DNA of 64,000 nucleotides from Wenyingzhuangia fucanilytica (GCF_001697185.1 NZ_CP014224.1:2774501-2838500); one strand, 5' to 3'. Positions 1 to 9,383 are shown, numbered from the stretch's first letter. Made by a program: numbers and translations. The notes: generated by a model not told the origin, from the sequence alone.

Positions 1-1583
1 GTACCTGGATATGCATTTGTTTCTTTTGCACTAATGATTTGAAAATCTTCGTTAGAAAAATCTTTGAAGTTTAAGTCTGAATGATGTTTACTTCCTATTT
101 CGTATTTTCCACTAAAATGAGAAGTTTCATTCTGTATAACCGTATTATGCGCAATACTTTGCTTTGCCCAAGTTTTGTTTTCTTTTAAGTAATTTCCTCC
201 TCCTTTTTGCTCAATATTTACAAATCTTGCCAATCCGTAATCTTGAATTACTTCATTTCCTTTTTCATATAAAGAGTAAGAAAGTTTATCATAATGACCG
301 TGACTTAGGCCTTGAGCAGCATATTTAAACACCAAAGTAAAATCTTCATTCCCACTTCTTAATACACCAACACCACCTTGTTTTCCATCAGCACCATCAG
401 TTAAATTGATTGATTTTTTTTGAAAAGGTTTTACTTTACCATCGCGAATAGCCAAAGCCACTTCTAGACCAGAATCATCTAACAACACACTTTGCTGCTT
501 AGCTGCAATACTTAATAACTGTGGATTTAATCCTCCGTAATAGTAGGCAATATCAACAGCTGTAACCAATTCTCTTGAATAATAAGACATTCCTTTTTGT
601 CCATCATTTAACGGAAAAAATTTTCCATCAGCATCGGTTAAATTCAACAAAGCAGTTACAGATTTTAGTAAAACTCCGTTTTTATGTTCAAATATTTTTA
701 ATTCAGGTTTTACATTTTGCAAAGCTTCTGCAAAAACCAAAAAAGGATACATGGCATAACGCTGATAGTAAGGCCCTTCTGTATAATATCCGTCTGGAGA
801 AAAAGGTTCATCTATATTGGCCAAGAAACCTGTTTGTTGACCTTCTTCTCTAATTAAACCACCATCATTATCTTTAGCACCAGCAGGCAATCCATCATCT
901 TTTAAACCATACAAAGCTCTTTCTAACAACTCAGCATCATCCATTACCAATGCAATCATTCCAACCGCTGCATTCCCCCAAGTACTATGATTGTGAACTC
1001 TGTTAAAAAACTGTGGATTTTCAATTGAAATAAAATCAGCAAAAGGTTTGAACAAGTTTTTTTCTAACTTTTTTCTCTCTTTTTTTGATAGCCAATCATA
1101 AATACAGTCATAAGCTTGACTTGTATAAACCAACCAATTAGAATCGTTTAAACATTGCCAAAACAATTTACCTCTTGCATAAGATCTTGTTTGCGGATGT
1201 ACTGGTAAATCTTTATACATTGCCTCGTATTGAAACAGCATATCACGCACATAAACTGCATATTTTTCATCTTGTAAAATTTGAAACAACACCCCAGCTT
1301 TTTGCATCATCAAAAAGTTTCTCTTGTGTTTTTCATGCGTATAGCCTCCAGAAAAATCTTTAGGAATTGGCGTATCAATTCCCAACTCAATTTCTGCATC
1401 TACTTCTGCTTGAACATTTTTTAAAGTAGCATCAAACAAAGGTACAGTCCCTAATTCTTTCCTAATTTTTTCTACTCCAGATTTGGTTAAAATTAAACTA
1501 GGATGTTCTTGTGCTTTTACTTCTACAGCCGTAATCAGCCCAATAAAAGTTAATAAAAGAACGATATGATGTTTTATTTTCAT
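1..1583 (-). CDS. PL17 oligoalginate lyase (heparinase II/III fold), partial at left edge
   Basis: The minus-strand reading frame is open from the ATG at 1583 to the window edge (527 codons visible), so the C-terminus is missing. The N-terminus is a signal peptide (hydrophobic residues 7-20, likely cut after KAQ), so export to the periplasm is expected. An alpha-helical alginate-lyase domain follows, then a heparinase II/III-like beta domain. The motif RVHNHSTWGN (about 195-204) carries the Asn-His pair, and EGPYYQRY (269-276) the Tyr, that correspond to catalytic residues in PL17 enzymes such as Alg17c; GLSHGHYDKLSY lies in the second domain. PL17 enzymes release unsaturated monouronate exolytically from alginate oligomers. 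The gene follows the PL6 lyase by 33 bases on the same strand, so they are probably one operon in which PL6 makes oligomers and this enzyme finishes them. The family call is strong; exo mode is inferred from the family. Confidence 0.9.
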   Translation of the reverse strand, partial: MKIKHHIVLLLTFIGLITAVEVKAQEHPSLILTKSGVEKIRKELGTVPLFDATLKNVQAEVDAEIELGIDTPIPKDFSGGYTHEKHKRNFLMMQKAGVLFQILQDEKYAVYVRDMLFQYEAMYKDLPVHPQTRSYARGKLFWQCLNDSNWLVYTSQAYDCIYDWLSKKERKKLEKNLFKPFADFISIENPQFFNRVHNHSTWGNAAVGMIALVMDDAELLERALYGLKDDGLPAGAKDNDGGLIREEGQQTGFLANIDEPFSPDGYYTEGPYYQRYAMYPFLVFAEALQNVKPELKIFEHKNGVLLKSVTALLNLTDADGKFFPLNDGQKGMSYYSRELVTAVDIAYYYGGLNPQLLSIAAKQQSVLLDDSGLEVALAIRDGKVKPFQKKSINLTDGADGKQGGVGVLRSGNEDFTLVFKYAAQGLSHGHYDKLSYSLYEKGNEVIQDYGLARFVNIEQKGGGNYLKENKTWAKQSIAHNTVIQNETSHFSGKYEIGSKHHSDLNFKDFSNEDFQIISAKETNAYPG

Positions 1584-1616
1584 GTTTAATGTTTTTATAC
1601 TCAAAACAGATTGATG

Positions 1617-3920
1617 TTAGTACATCAATTTTTGTTTTAGGTTTTGTACAATTTTAAATTCTCCAGAATTTTTAATCTTGTTGTTTTCTGGTTTTTGACC
1701 TTTTTCTCCCCAAAGAATAGCGATTAATTTTACAGGATTATTGATGAATGTATTTTCAGAAATTTCTGCTTGTACAATTCCTTGGTTCTTGATTAAAATT
1801 TTATCTGCTGATTCTTTACCAGAATGGGTAATAGTATTGTTCTTAAAAATTAAATTCCCTCCAATGGTAGACTCATCATATCCTCCTCGGAAATAATCTA
1901 GCACAGTACCTTTTACCTCATCAAAATTGCTGTTTTCTATAAACACAAATTCTGCATTATAATCTCCTTTAGCATCAATTTCTTGATTTAATAAAAATCC
2001 ATTTTCTAAATTTTTGACACTTGTGTTTTTAACTGAAATTGTATCTGCAAAAGATCCTTTTGAAACACTTAAAGCAGTTTTAAAGTTTGAAATTTCTACA
2101 TTGTTTAAAAACAAATTATAGGCTTTAGACATGTTTTTGTCTAAGGTTGCAAAGGCGTTTTGAGTTTTATTTCCTTTAACACTTATGTTTTGCAAACGTA
2201 AATCTCCTTTTGGTTTCATTAAAAAAGCAGTGTTGTTAGCAGTAAAATTCAACAATACTTTTTTATGTTCATCCGCAGAGGTGATGGTTATTTTTTTATC
2301 AATATCAATAGTAGTATCTAGGGTATATTCTCCAGACTCCAAAACAATGATATCTCCATTTTCTGCACTTGCTATTGTCGATTTTAAATCTTTTGGATGA
2401 ATGGTAAACGTTTTTGGCTCTCTTTTTTCTTTTTTAGGATTGAACCAATCTGTACCATAATTAGATTCGTTAACCAAAACCATATTTTCTTTTACAGGAA
2501 TGGTAATAGCCCCAACAGCATTATTTTTAGCTCTTGATTCACCAAATAAATCAGTGTTTATGTTTTCAAAATCAAATCCATTATAGACCTCTGTATTATT
2601 TTTTGTTGGCACAAATAAGTTATCACTAAGCTTATTTACAGAAAAATCAACAGTTGTTAATCCTTTAGGCTTTACTTCACTTTTGTTTTCGTTATTGGTG
2701 ATGTTTTTTTCAAAAAGGATTCCATCAACCTTATCGTAGTTAAGAATTGGGTTAGTTGCTGTTTGATTATTGTAAATTAAATTATTTGCAAAAACTGTTC
2801 TAATAGGTCTTGCAGAACGAATTTCTGATTTTGGTAAAACAGCACTTTTATCTACATTAGAACCTACACTAAAAAACCACGGAGTTGGACATTCTACAAA
2901 AGAATTGTAGGCTACCACTACATCTGTAACTTGATTGTATCTGTTTAATGGTGATTTTGGAATTCCATTCATTACCGCTAATGGCGCTCTAAACTCTGAA
3001 CCTTTTAGCTTATAAAAATAATTATTCATGATCCAGTGACCCGTATTTACAACTCTAATCCCTCCGATAAACTCAGAATTATCATTTCCTATAAATACAT
3101 TCCCCTCAATAGTTGCATAATTTCCATGTCGTAACACAAGTGATCCTTCACTCTCAAAGAAAACATTGTTTTTAAAAATATTGAAGTTTGATTTACTAGA
3201 AATAATTTCAACTTCTCCATTACATCTTTCAAAATAGTTATTAGAAATGTTTGTGTACGAAGGAGTCATTGAAGTACCACTATCTCCGATTTGCAAAGTT
3301 TCTCCATGAGGCCCACCTTTTCTAGGGCGTGGTCCAAAGTGATTATTGATAATTTGATGATGATTATTTATATGCTGATTTCCTTTTAACTGAACCCTTA
3401 CTGTAGGTCCAAAATTAGATTTACCCGCAATGTAACAATGACTTAACTCGTTATGTTGCCCCCAAAACTCTACCCAATGATCCGTAGCATCTCTATCTAA
3501 CTGTGTAAATTCTTCTATAACACAATTGGTAACTTTACTATGATTAGCCGGAGTATCATCATCTGTTTTAAAAAGAATCACCACATCTGTTGGTGTATAA
3601 CCATTTCTAAAGTGTAAATCTTTTACCACTAAATGATTTCCTCCAATTTTTAAATTAGAAATTCCTTCTATAAATACTTTTCCTGGAGTTTCTGCTCTTA
3701 AAACAATTGGATTTTCTTTTGTTCCATTTGCTTTAAAAACAATTTCAACATCTTTCCAAACACCGTTTGCCAAAACAATTTCATCACCAGCTTTTGCCGT
3801 TGCTATTTTAGCATGAAGCTCTTTAATAGTAGTTAGTTTTTCTACAGAATTTGATTCTTTAGATTGACATGCGAACAACAAAACACTCGCGAATATTAAA
3901 ATAAATTTGATTTTACTCAT
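1617..3920 (-). CDS. PL6 alginate lyase (chondroitinase-B-like), lipoprotein
   Basis: This 767-residue protein starts with a lipoprotein signal (FASVLLFAC, Cys18), so it is probably anchored in a membrane, likely the outer membrane. Two parallel beta-helix domains are visible, residues about 25-400 and 510-750, with many N-N-x-F turns. The first domain holds the PL6 signature: ISSKS with Lys243 and LRHG with Arg264, matching the catalytic Lys/Arg pair of chondroitinase B and AlyGC, plus acidic residues (GETLQ, GEVEI) at the expected metal site. The second domain is a beta-helix like that of two-domain PL6_1 enzymes such as AlyGC. PL6 enzymes cleave alginate by beta-elimination, usually preferring poly-G or mixed blocks; preference cannot be read here. 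It is the first visible gene of the alginate operon, with a promoter and two operator-like boxes directly upstream. Confidence 0.93.
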   Translation of the reverse strand: MSKIKFILIFASVLLFACQSKESNSVEKLTTIKELHAKIATAKAGDEIVLANGVWKDVEIVFKANGTKENPIVLRAETPGKVFIEGISNLKIGGNHLVVKDLHFRNGYTPTDVVILFKTDDDTPANHSKVTNCVIEEFTQLDRDATDHWVEFWGQHNELSHCYIAGKSNFGPTVRVQLKGNQHINNHHQIINNHFGPRPRKGGPHGETLQIGDSGTSMTPSYTNISNNYFERCNGEVEIISSKSNFNIFKNNVFFESEGSLVLRHGNYATIEGNVFIGNDNSEFIGGIRVVNTGHWIMNNYFYKLKGSEFRAPLAVMNGIPKSPLNRYNQVTDVVVAYNSFVECPTPWFFSVGSNVDKSAVLPKSEIRSARPIRTVFANNLIYNNQTATNPILNYDKVDGILFEKNITNNENKSEVKPKGLTTVDFSVNKLSDNLFVPTKNNTEVYNGFDFENINTDLFGESRAKNNAVGAITIPVKENMVLVNESNYGTDWFNPKKEKREPKTFTIHPKDLKSTIASAENGDIIVLESGEYTLDTTIDIDKKITITSADEHKKVLLNFTANNTAFLMKPKGDLRLQNISVKGNKTQNAFATLDKNMSKAYNLFLNNVEISNFKTALSVSKGSFADTISVKNTSVKNLENGFLLNQEIDAKGDYNAEFVFIENSNFDEVKGTVLDYFRGGYDESTIGGNLIFKNNTITHSGKESADKILIKNQGIVQAEISENTFINNPVKLIAILWGEKGQKPENNKIKNSGEFKIVQNLKQKLMY

Positions 3921-3931
3921 AACTAATTAAA

Positions 3932-3985
3932 TTGGTTTACCAGTTTGGTTTACCAAATATATCAATTATAAAACAATCAAACAAA
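3932..3985 (-). promoter_or_regulatory. Alginate operon promoter with two tandem operator-like boxes
   Basis: On the minus strand, TATATTTG (3961-3954) matches the Bacteroidota -7 element TAnnTTTG, with TTTG at 3985-3982 placed 20 bases upstream as the -33 element. The 11-base word TTGGTTTACCA occurs twice on the plus strand, at 3932-3942 and 3945-3955, with a 13-base period. Each is a near palindrome TGGT-TT-ACCA, close to the TTGGTATACCAA operator of the GntR/FadR-subfamily regulators UxuR and ExuR. The inner box overlaps the -7 element, so a bound protein would block initiation. No regulator gene is in the window. The boxes are seen; the regulator family is inferred. Confidence 0.7.
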
Positions 3986-4070
3986 AGAATCTACAATAAA
4001 TTAGATAATTAATTATGAAATCCTCAATAATCATCAAGATTTTAAGTTGTAATTATTTATACAGAAACAA

Positions 4071-4098
4071 AAAAGCCGAAGATTTCTCTTCGGCTTTT
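4071..4098 (-). terminator. Rho-independent terminator after cca
   Basis: An 8-base-pair stem GCCGAAGA/TCTTCGGC (4075-4082 and 4087-4094, loop TTTC) is flanked by A and T runs. On the minus strand the T run follows the stem, 20 bases past the stop codon of the CCA-enzyme gene. It separates that transcript from the alginate promoter region. Confidence 0.88.
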
Positions 4099-4117
4099 TT
4101 TATTTTTAAAATTTATT

Positions 4118-5539
4118 TTATGCTTTTAACCCTAAAGCTTCTCCCCTTTTTAGCATTAGTTGATAAGCTTCATCATAATCATTTGAAATTTTTCCATCTA
4201 AAATAGCTTCTTTAATAAAGTCTTTAATTTGACCTATTTCTCTACAAGGTTTTAAATTAAAAGTTTTCATGATAATTTCTCCAGAAATAGGAGGCTCAAA
4301 ATTACGAACCTTATCACGTTCTTCAACTTCTTTAATTTTTTCTCTAACCAACCTGAAGTTGTTGTGATAACGTTTAAACTTATTAGGATTTTTTGTAGTT
4401 ATATCAGCCTCACACAAAGTCATTAAACTTTCTATATCGTCACCAGCATCAAAAACCAATCTTCTAACTGCTGAATCGGTAACATCAGAAGCCAATACAA
4501 TAGGTCTTGAACTTAATAAAACCATTTTTTGAACAAACTTCATCTTATTATTTAATGGTAATTTTAATCGTTTAAACAATTTAAATACCATTTTAGACCC
4601 TACAAACTCGTGATTATGAAAAGTCCATCCTACTTTTTTAGAAAAACGTTTGGTAGGAGCTTTTCCAATATCGTGCAACAAAGCAGCCCAACGCAACCAA
4701 ACATCTTCTGTGTTTTCAGAAATATTATCAACCACCTCTAAAGTGTGATAAAAATTATCTTTATGCTTTTGCCCCTCTACCTCTTGCACACCTTTTAAGG
4801 CTGTTAATTCTGGTAAAATTTGATGTAGCAATCCTGTTTCTTCTAAATGTAAAAATCCAACAGATGGCACTGGAGATTCTAAAATTTTGTTAACCTCAAC
4901 CATTACTCTTTCTCGAGTAATAATTTTTAATCTTTCGGCATTTTTAGAAATAGCCGACAAAGATTCTTTTTCAATCTCAAAATTTAATTGTGTGGCAAAC
5001 CTAATGGCACGCATCATTCTTAACGGATCATCAGAATAAGTGATATCTGGATCTAAAGGTGTACGAATTATTTTAGATTTTAAATCATCAATACCTCCAA
5101 AAGGATCTAACAAATCACCCAAAGAATTTTGGTTTAAAGAAATTGCCAAAGCATTGATGGTAAAATCTCTACGATTTTGATCATCTTGTAAAGTTCCCTC
5201 TTCTACTTCTGGATTTCTACTATCTTCTGTATAAGATTCTTTTCTAGCTCCCACAAACTCAATTTCTATGTCTTGATAACGCAACATAGCCGTACCATAA
5301 GTTTTAAAAACCTGTACTTTTGGTTTATTAGGTAATAAATCGGCAACCTTTAAAGCCAAATCAATTCCGCTCCCAATGGCAACCACATCAATGTCTTTTG
5401 CTGTTCCTCTTTGTAAAATAAAATCGCGTACAAAACCACCAATCACAAAAGCATCTACTTCTAATTGTTTTGCAGCCTTGGTGATGTATTCAAAAACGGG
5501 ATGCTGAATGGCAGATTTATAGTTCTCTAGAATTTGCAT
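4118..5539 (-). CDS. cca: CCA tRNA nucleotidyltransferase with HD domain
   Basis: This is a class II nucleotidyltransferase of the PcnB/CCA family, 473 residues, cytosolic. Visible motifs are the nucleotide-binding VIGGFVRD (32-39), the metal-binding pair in KDIDVV (Asp49, Asp51), and RRDFTINA (123-130). A C-terminal HD domain contains WAALLHDIGK with His289-Asp290. These enzymes add or repair the 3'-CCA of tRNA; the HD domain is common in Bacteroidota members and may hydrolyse phosphates. Poly(A) polymerase activity cannot be excluded by sequence, but the HD fusion and tRNA-modifying neighbour favour CCA addition. Its ATG overlaps the stop of the upstream tsaC by one base, so the two are probably co-translated. 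Confidence 0.9.
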   Translation of the reverse strand: MQILENYKSAIQHPVFEYITKAAKQLEVDAFVIGGFVRDFILQRGTAKDIDVVAIGSGIDLALKVADLLPNKPKVQVFKTYGTAMLRYQDIEIEFVGARKESYTEDSRNPEVEEGTLQDDQNRRDFTINALAISLNQNSLGDLLDPFGGIDDLKSKIIRTPLDPDITYSDDPLRMMRAIRFATQLNFEIEKESLSAISKNAERLKIITRERVMVEVNKILESPVPSVGFLHLEETGLLHQILPELTALKGVQEVEGQKHKDNFYHTLEVVDNISENTEDVWLRWAALLHDIGKAPTKRFSKKVGWTFHNHEFVGSKMVFKLFKRLKLPLNNKMKFVQKMVLLSSRPIVLASDVTDSAVRRLVFDAGDDIESLMTLCEADITTKNPNKFKRYHNNFRLVREKIKEVEERDKVRNFEPPISGEIIMKTFNLKPCREIGQIKDFIKEAILDGKISNDYDEAYQLMLKRGEALGLKA

Positions 5540-6078
5540 TAAGGACGTATTACGGTTACCTGATTTTGATTTGTGACTTTGATAATTGTCGAAGATTTTT
5601 CACAAATTTTATCGTGGTGCAAATCTACTACATAATCTACTGCCTTCAAAATTGCTGGACTTATTTCAGAAAACTGTTTTGGAGTAGGTTCTCCACTAAT
5701 ATTTGCCGAGGTTGACACTATAGGTTTTCCAAAATCAGCAATCATTTTTTTACAAAACTCATCAGAAGCAATTCTAATAGCAATGGTATTGTCTTTTCCA
5801 ATAGCGTTTTTAGCAATTCCAATAGGATGATCGTATACAATAGTTGTTGGATTTGTAGCTTTTTCTAATATTTCTAAAGCTTTTTTGGGAACCTCAGCAA
5901 CATATTGTTTTAACATTTCTAAAGAAGAAACTAAAATCACCAAACTTTTAGTTTCTTCTCTTTGCTTAATGCTATATATTTTTGCCACCGCTTGCTCAGA
6001 AGTAGCATCGCAACCAATACCCCAAACAGTGTCTGTTGGGTAGAGGATGGTTTTATTATGTTTTAAACTGTTCTTCAT
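5539..6078 (-). CDS. tsaC: L-threonylcarbamoyladenylate synthase (YrdC/Sua5 family)
   Basis: A 179-residue, single YrdC-domain protein. It makes threonylcarbamoyl-AMP from threonine, bicarbonate and ATP, the first step of t6A modification of ANN-decoding tRNAs. Seen motifs are YPTDTVWGIGCDA near the N-terminus, the KQREETKS basic patch, and STSANISGEP near residue 125, all typical of the family. There is no C-terminal Sua5 domain, so it is the short form. It overlaps cca by one base. TATTTTTG stands just upstream of the start. Confidence 0.9.
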   Translation of the reverse strand: MKNSLKHNKTILYPTDTVWGIGCDATSEQAVAKIYSIKQREETKSLVILVSSLEMLKQYVAEVPKKALEILEKATNPTTIVYDHPIGIAKNAIGKDNTIAIRIASDEFCKKMIADFGKPIVSTSANISGEPTPKQFSEISPAILKAVDYVVDLHHDKICEKSSTIIKVTNQNQVTVIRP

Positions 6079-6086
6079 TTGGTTGC

Positions 6087-6094
6087 CAAAAATA
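6087..6094 (-). promoter_or_regulatory. Putative -7 promoter element of tsaC-cca
   Basis: TATTTTTG on the minus strand fits TAnnTTTG and ends 9 bases before the tsaC ATG, implying a very short leader. No good TTTG was seen at the -33 spacing, so support is partial. Confidence 0.4.
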
Positions 6095-6165
6095 ATTCAT
6101 TTTTCTGAACTCATACCTCGAGCATATGACTATTCTCAAGAAAGAAATTTCTTTGTTCTATGAAG

Positions 6166-6201
6166 AAAAAATCCTTAACAAAATAAAGTTAAGGATTTTT
6201 T
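6166..6201 (-). terminator. Rho-independent terminator after colD
   Basis: A 14-base-pair perfect stem (AAAAAATCCTTAAC, 6166-6179, with its complement at 6188-6201, loop of 8) lies 18 bases past the colD stop. On the minus strand it ends in a T run. It closes the gmd-colD transcript. Confidence 0.88.
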
Positions 6202-6218
6202 AATTTATGATAGGACAC

Positions 6219-7385
6219 TTATAGTGTTCCTATGACACGATGCAACTTATTAATTTCTTGAGTAAGATCAACTTGATGATTCCCCACAAAGAAACCATTT
6301 ACATCTAAATATTTAGCATTTTTCATCTCCCCAAATATTTCATAATCAAAATACTCCAACACCTTGTTTTTAGTAAAATCTCCTGTTACTATCGGACGTG
6401 AATCAATATGATTTTCAGTTAATAAATTGATAACATCAGTACGTTTTAATTTAGATTCCGGTTTAATAATTAAACTAAATCCAAACCAACTACTATTATC
6501 AATATCTTGTTGTATTAAAAAATCTTTGTGATCTTGAAATAAAGAAACAAACAAAGCTGCATTCTTTCTTCTCTGTGCTAAAAAAGAAGGAAGTTTTTTT
6601 AGTTGCTCACTACCTATAACACCACTCATTTCAATAGGTCTTACATTATATCCAGGTAAAATAAATTTAAAAGACTCCTCGAACCAATCATCACTCTTTT
6701 CTACCAATGTATTTTCCTTTGGCAAGTTACGAGTCCATCCATGTGTACGTAAACTTAACATGATATGATACAACTCTTCATTATCCGTAACAATAAGACC
6801 ACCTTCCATAGTTGCCATATGATGTGAAAAAAAAGTAGAATAACTACCTAACAAACCAAAAGTCCCTGTTTGTTTCCCTTTGAATTCAGCTCCCATTGAC
6901 TCACAGTTATCTTCAAAAACGATGATGTTATTTGCTGTTGTTAATTTATTAATTCGATCAAAATCATTTGGATTCCCTAACAAATTTACAGCCACGATCA
7001 ACTTTGTTTCACTACTTACCGCTTCTTCTAACTTATCTAAATCATAATTCAAAGTATTGATGTCTACATCTACAAATTTTAGTTTTAAACCATACTGGTA
7101 TAAAGGAAAGTAAGTTGTAGACCAAGAGACAGCAGGCACAATAACCTCATCTCCTCTTTTTAATTTATTCTCTTTGGTATAGAACAAAGCTGCAATGGCA
7201 ATTAAATTTGCAGAAGACCCTGAATTCACCATCACTGCGTATTTAGAATTTACAAATTCAGCAAATTCTTCTTCAAACTTTTGCACTCCTTTCCCCATGG
7301 TGTACATATCTGAATCAATCACCTTATTGATCGCTTTTATCTCCTTATCATCCCAAGTTGATGATGCTAATGAATATTTAATCAT
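6219..7385 (-). CDS. colD: GDP-4-keto-6-deoxy-D-mannose 3-dehydratase (ColD)
   Basis: A fold-type I, PLP/PMP-dependent sugar enzyme of the DegT/DnrJ/EryC1 superfamily. The decisive feature is FFSHHMATMEGG: the Schiff-base lysine of aminotransferases is replaced by His188, the same residue and number as in E. coli O55 ColD, which is also 388 residues long. That replacement marks C3 deoxygenation rather than transamination. ColD removes the C3 hydroxyl of GDP-4-keto-6-deoxymannose. The related CDP-sugar E1/RfbH enzymes share the histidine, but the neighbours here are GDP-mannose genes, not CDP-glucose genes. GSSANL (about 56-61) and FEDNCESMG (157-165) are PMP-pocket motifs. The start overlaps the upstream epimerase gene by 8 bases. 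Substrate assignment rests on length, motif and context. Confidence 0.85.
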   Translation of the reverse strand: MIKYSLASSTWDDKEIKAINKVIDSDMYTMGKGVQKFEEEFAEFVNSKYAVMVNSGSSANLIAIAALFYTKENKLKRGDEVIVPAVSWSTTYFPLYQYGLKLKFVDVDINTLNYDLDKLEEAVSSETKLIVAVNLLGNPNDFDRINKLTTANNIIVFEDNCESMGAEFKGKQTGTFGLLGSYSTFFSHHMATMEGGLIVTDNEELYHIMLSLRTHGWTRNLPKENTLVEKSDDWFEESFKFILPGYNVRPIEMSGVIGSEQLKKLPSFLAQRRKNAALFVSLFQDHKDFLIQQDIDNSSWFGFSLIIKPESKLKRTDVINLLTENHIDSRPIVTGDFTKNKVLEYFDYEIFGEMKNAKYLDVNGFFVGNHQVDLTQEINKLHRVIGTL

Positions 7386-8301
7386 TTGATAATGTTTTAT
7401 AGTACTGTAACGTTTTTGTTATTCCGTCTTCTAAACTTGTTTTAGACTTCCATCCAAACTCATTCAACAGTTTTGTATCAATTACTTTTTGTTTCATTCC
7501 AACAGGCTTCGTTAAATCATGTGTGAAACGACCTTTATAACCAATTACATTGGCTATTGCTTGGTAATATTCATTGATAGAATAATCATAACCAAGACCT
7601 ACGTTAATATTCTGAGGCATCTCTGTTAACTTACTCAAAGCATAATGAATAAAATCAACTAGGTCCTCAACATACATAAACTCACGTTTTGCCAATCCAT
7701 CTCCCCAAATTTCTACGGTTGACCTCCCTTTTTGTTTGGCCTCTACAATTTTTCTTATGACTGCTGGAATCATATGAGATTTTTGAGGATCAAACTTATC
7801 ATACTTCCCATATAAATTACAAGGAATTATGGTTTTATAAGTAAACCCTTCTTTTGCATTTGTTATGTACTCACATAAACGTGTACAAATAATTTTAGCC
7901 AGCGCATACCCTTCATTTGTCGGCTCTAATTCTCCTTGTAAAATTAAGCTTTCTTTTAATGGGTTTTCTGCATTACGAGGATACATACAAGAACTCGCTA
8001 AATTGATTAGATTCTTAACTCCATGCTTTTTTGCAGACAAAATTATATTCTTCCCCATGTCTAAATTATCTACTAAAAACCCTACTGGATTCTCCATATT
8101 TGCCTGAATACCTCCTACTAAACCTGCCGCATGTACGATAACATCTGGCCGATGTTTTTTAAGATACATATCCACAAGACCTAACTCTTTTAAATTTAAT
8201 TCAGAACTCGTAGGAGCTAAAATTTGAAACGAGGAAAATTTAGAACTAGTAATTAGGTTTTTACCAACCATACCACTACCTCCTGTAACTAAAACCTTCA
8301 T
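7378..8301 (-). CDS. GDP-L-colitose / GDP-L-fucose synthase family epimerase-reductase (ColC/Fcl)
   Basis: A 307-residue short-chain dehydrogenase of the Fcl family. It begins with the NAD(P)-binding VTGGSGMVG (5-13), followed by AAGLVGGI, the conserved SSCMYPR and the catalytic-type NEGYALAKI (Tyr-x3-Lys). Fcl converts GDP-4-keto-6-deoxymannose to GDP-L-fucose; its close homologue ColC acts on the 3-deoxy product of ColD and gives GDP-L-colitose. Sequence by eye does not separate the two, but the gene sits between gmd (11-base gap) and colD (8-base overlap), which favours ColC. A bifunctional enzyme is also possible. Cytosolic; feeds the glycosyltransferases of this locus. Confidence 0.82.
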   Translation of the reverse strand: MKVLVTGGSGMVGKNLITSSKFSSFQILAPTSSELNLKELGLVDMYLKKHRPDVIVHAAGLVGGIQANMENPVGFLVDNLDMGKNIILSAKKHGVKNLINLASSCMYPRNAENPLKESLILQGELEPTNEGYALAKIICTRLCEYITNAKEGFTYKTIIPCNLYGKYDKFDPQKSHMIPAVIRKIVEAKQKGRSTVEIWGDGLAKREFMYVEDLVDFIHYALSKLTEMPQNINVGLGYDYSINEYYQAIANVIGYKGRFTHDLTKPVGMKQKVIDTKLLNEFGWKSKTSLEDGITKTLQYYKTLSND

Positions 8302-8312
8302 ACTTTTTTACA

Positions 8313-9383
8313 TTATTTTTGCTGAAAACGAACAACAAATTCTAAATCGTGTTTCATCATTATTTTAACCAAGTCATCAATAGAAGTTCTACTTGGGTTC
8401 CATCCTAATTGAGTATGTGCTTTTGTGGGATCCCCTAACAAAGTCTCTACCTCTGCAGGTCTATAATATTCTGGATCTACCTCTATTAATACTTTTCCAG
8501 TTTCTTTACAGATTCCTTTTTCATTCTCTTCTATTCCTTCCCAAATTAATTCTATTCCAGCTTCTCTAAAGGCTAACTCACAAAAAGTTCTAACAGAGTG
8601 TTGAATCCCTGTAGCAACTACATAATCTTCAGGAGTATCTTGTTGTAACATCAACCACATACATTCTACATAATCTTTGGCATATCCCCAATCACGTAAA
8701 GAATTTAAATTTCCTAAATATAATTTTTCTTGCAAACCATGTTTAATTCGTGAAGCTCCTAAAGTAATTTTTCTTGTGACAAAAGTCTCTCCTCTTCGTT
8801 CTGATTCGTGATTAAACAAAATACCATTTACGGCGTACAAACCATACGACTCTCTATAATTTTTGGTAATCCAATACGCATACATTTTAGCCACACCATA
8901 AGGAGATCTTGGGTAAAAAGGAGTGGTTTCTTTCTGTGGAACTTCTTGAACTTTACCATACAACTCTGACGTTGACGCTTGATAGATTCTTGTTTTGTCT
9001 ATCAATCCACAAATACGCAAGGCTTCTAACAAACGTAAAGTACCTACCGCATCTGTTTGGGCTGTATATTCCGGCAAATCAAAAGACACTTTAACATGAG
9101 ACTGAGCTGCTAAATTATATATTTCGTCTGGCTGTATCTCTTGTATCAATCTAATTAAGTTCGTTGCATCTGTCATGTCCCCATAATGTAAATTCACTTT
9201 TCGATCTTTATGTAAATCTTCAATAAGCTCATCTATATATAAATGCTCAATACGTGAGGTATTAAAAGAAGAAGCTCTACGTATAACTCCATGAACCTCA
9301 TATCCTTTTTCTATTAATAATTCTGCTAAATAAGAACCGTCTTGACCATTGATCCCTGTAATTAATGCTTTTTTCATTTTCAT
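8313..9383 (-). CDS. gmd: GDP-mannose 4,6-dehydratase
   Basis: A 356-residue NAD(P)-dependent dehydratase that turns GDP-D-mannose into GDP-4-keto-6-deoxy-D-mannose, the common precursor of GDP-fucose, GDP-rhamnose and GDP-colitose. Signature motifs: [16 protein letters not shown] at the N-terminus, [38 protein letters not shown] and NHESERRGE(T)FVTRKI, all typical of Gmd. A second ATG at codon 3 is an equally good start. It heads the minus-strand set with the ColC/Fcl gene and colD and is divergent from the GT10 gene, with a 246-base intergenic region in which no strong TAnnTTTG was found for this strand. Confidence 0.95.
   Translation of the reverse strand: MKMKKALITGINGQDGSYLAELLIEKGYEVHGVIRRASSFNTSRIEHLYIDELIEDLHKDRKVNLHYGDMTDATNLIRLIQEIQPDEIYNLAAQSHVKVSFDLPEYTAQTDAVGTLRLLEALRICGLIDKTRIYQASTSELYGKVQEVPQKETTPFYPRSPYGVAKMYAYWITKNYRESYGLYAVNGILFNHESERRGETFVTRKITLGASRIKHGLQEKLYLGNLNSLRDWGYAKDYVECMWLMLQQDTPEDYVVATGIQHSVRTFCELAFREAGIELIWEGIEENEKGICKETGKVLIEVDPEYYRPAEVETLLGDPTKAHTQLGWNPSRTSIDDLVKIMMKHDLEFVVRFQQK

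Noticed and set aside
6219-7385. Reading colD as an ordinary DegT-type sugar aminotransferase (perosamine synthase)
   Set aside because: The Schiff-base lysine is absent and replaced by His188, which points to dehydratase chemistry.
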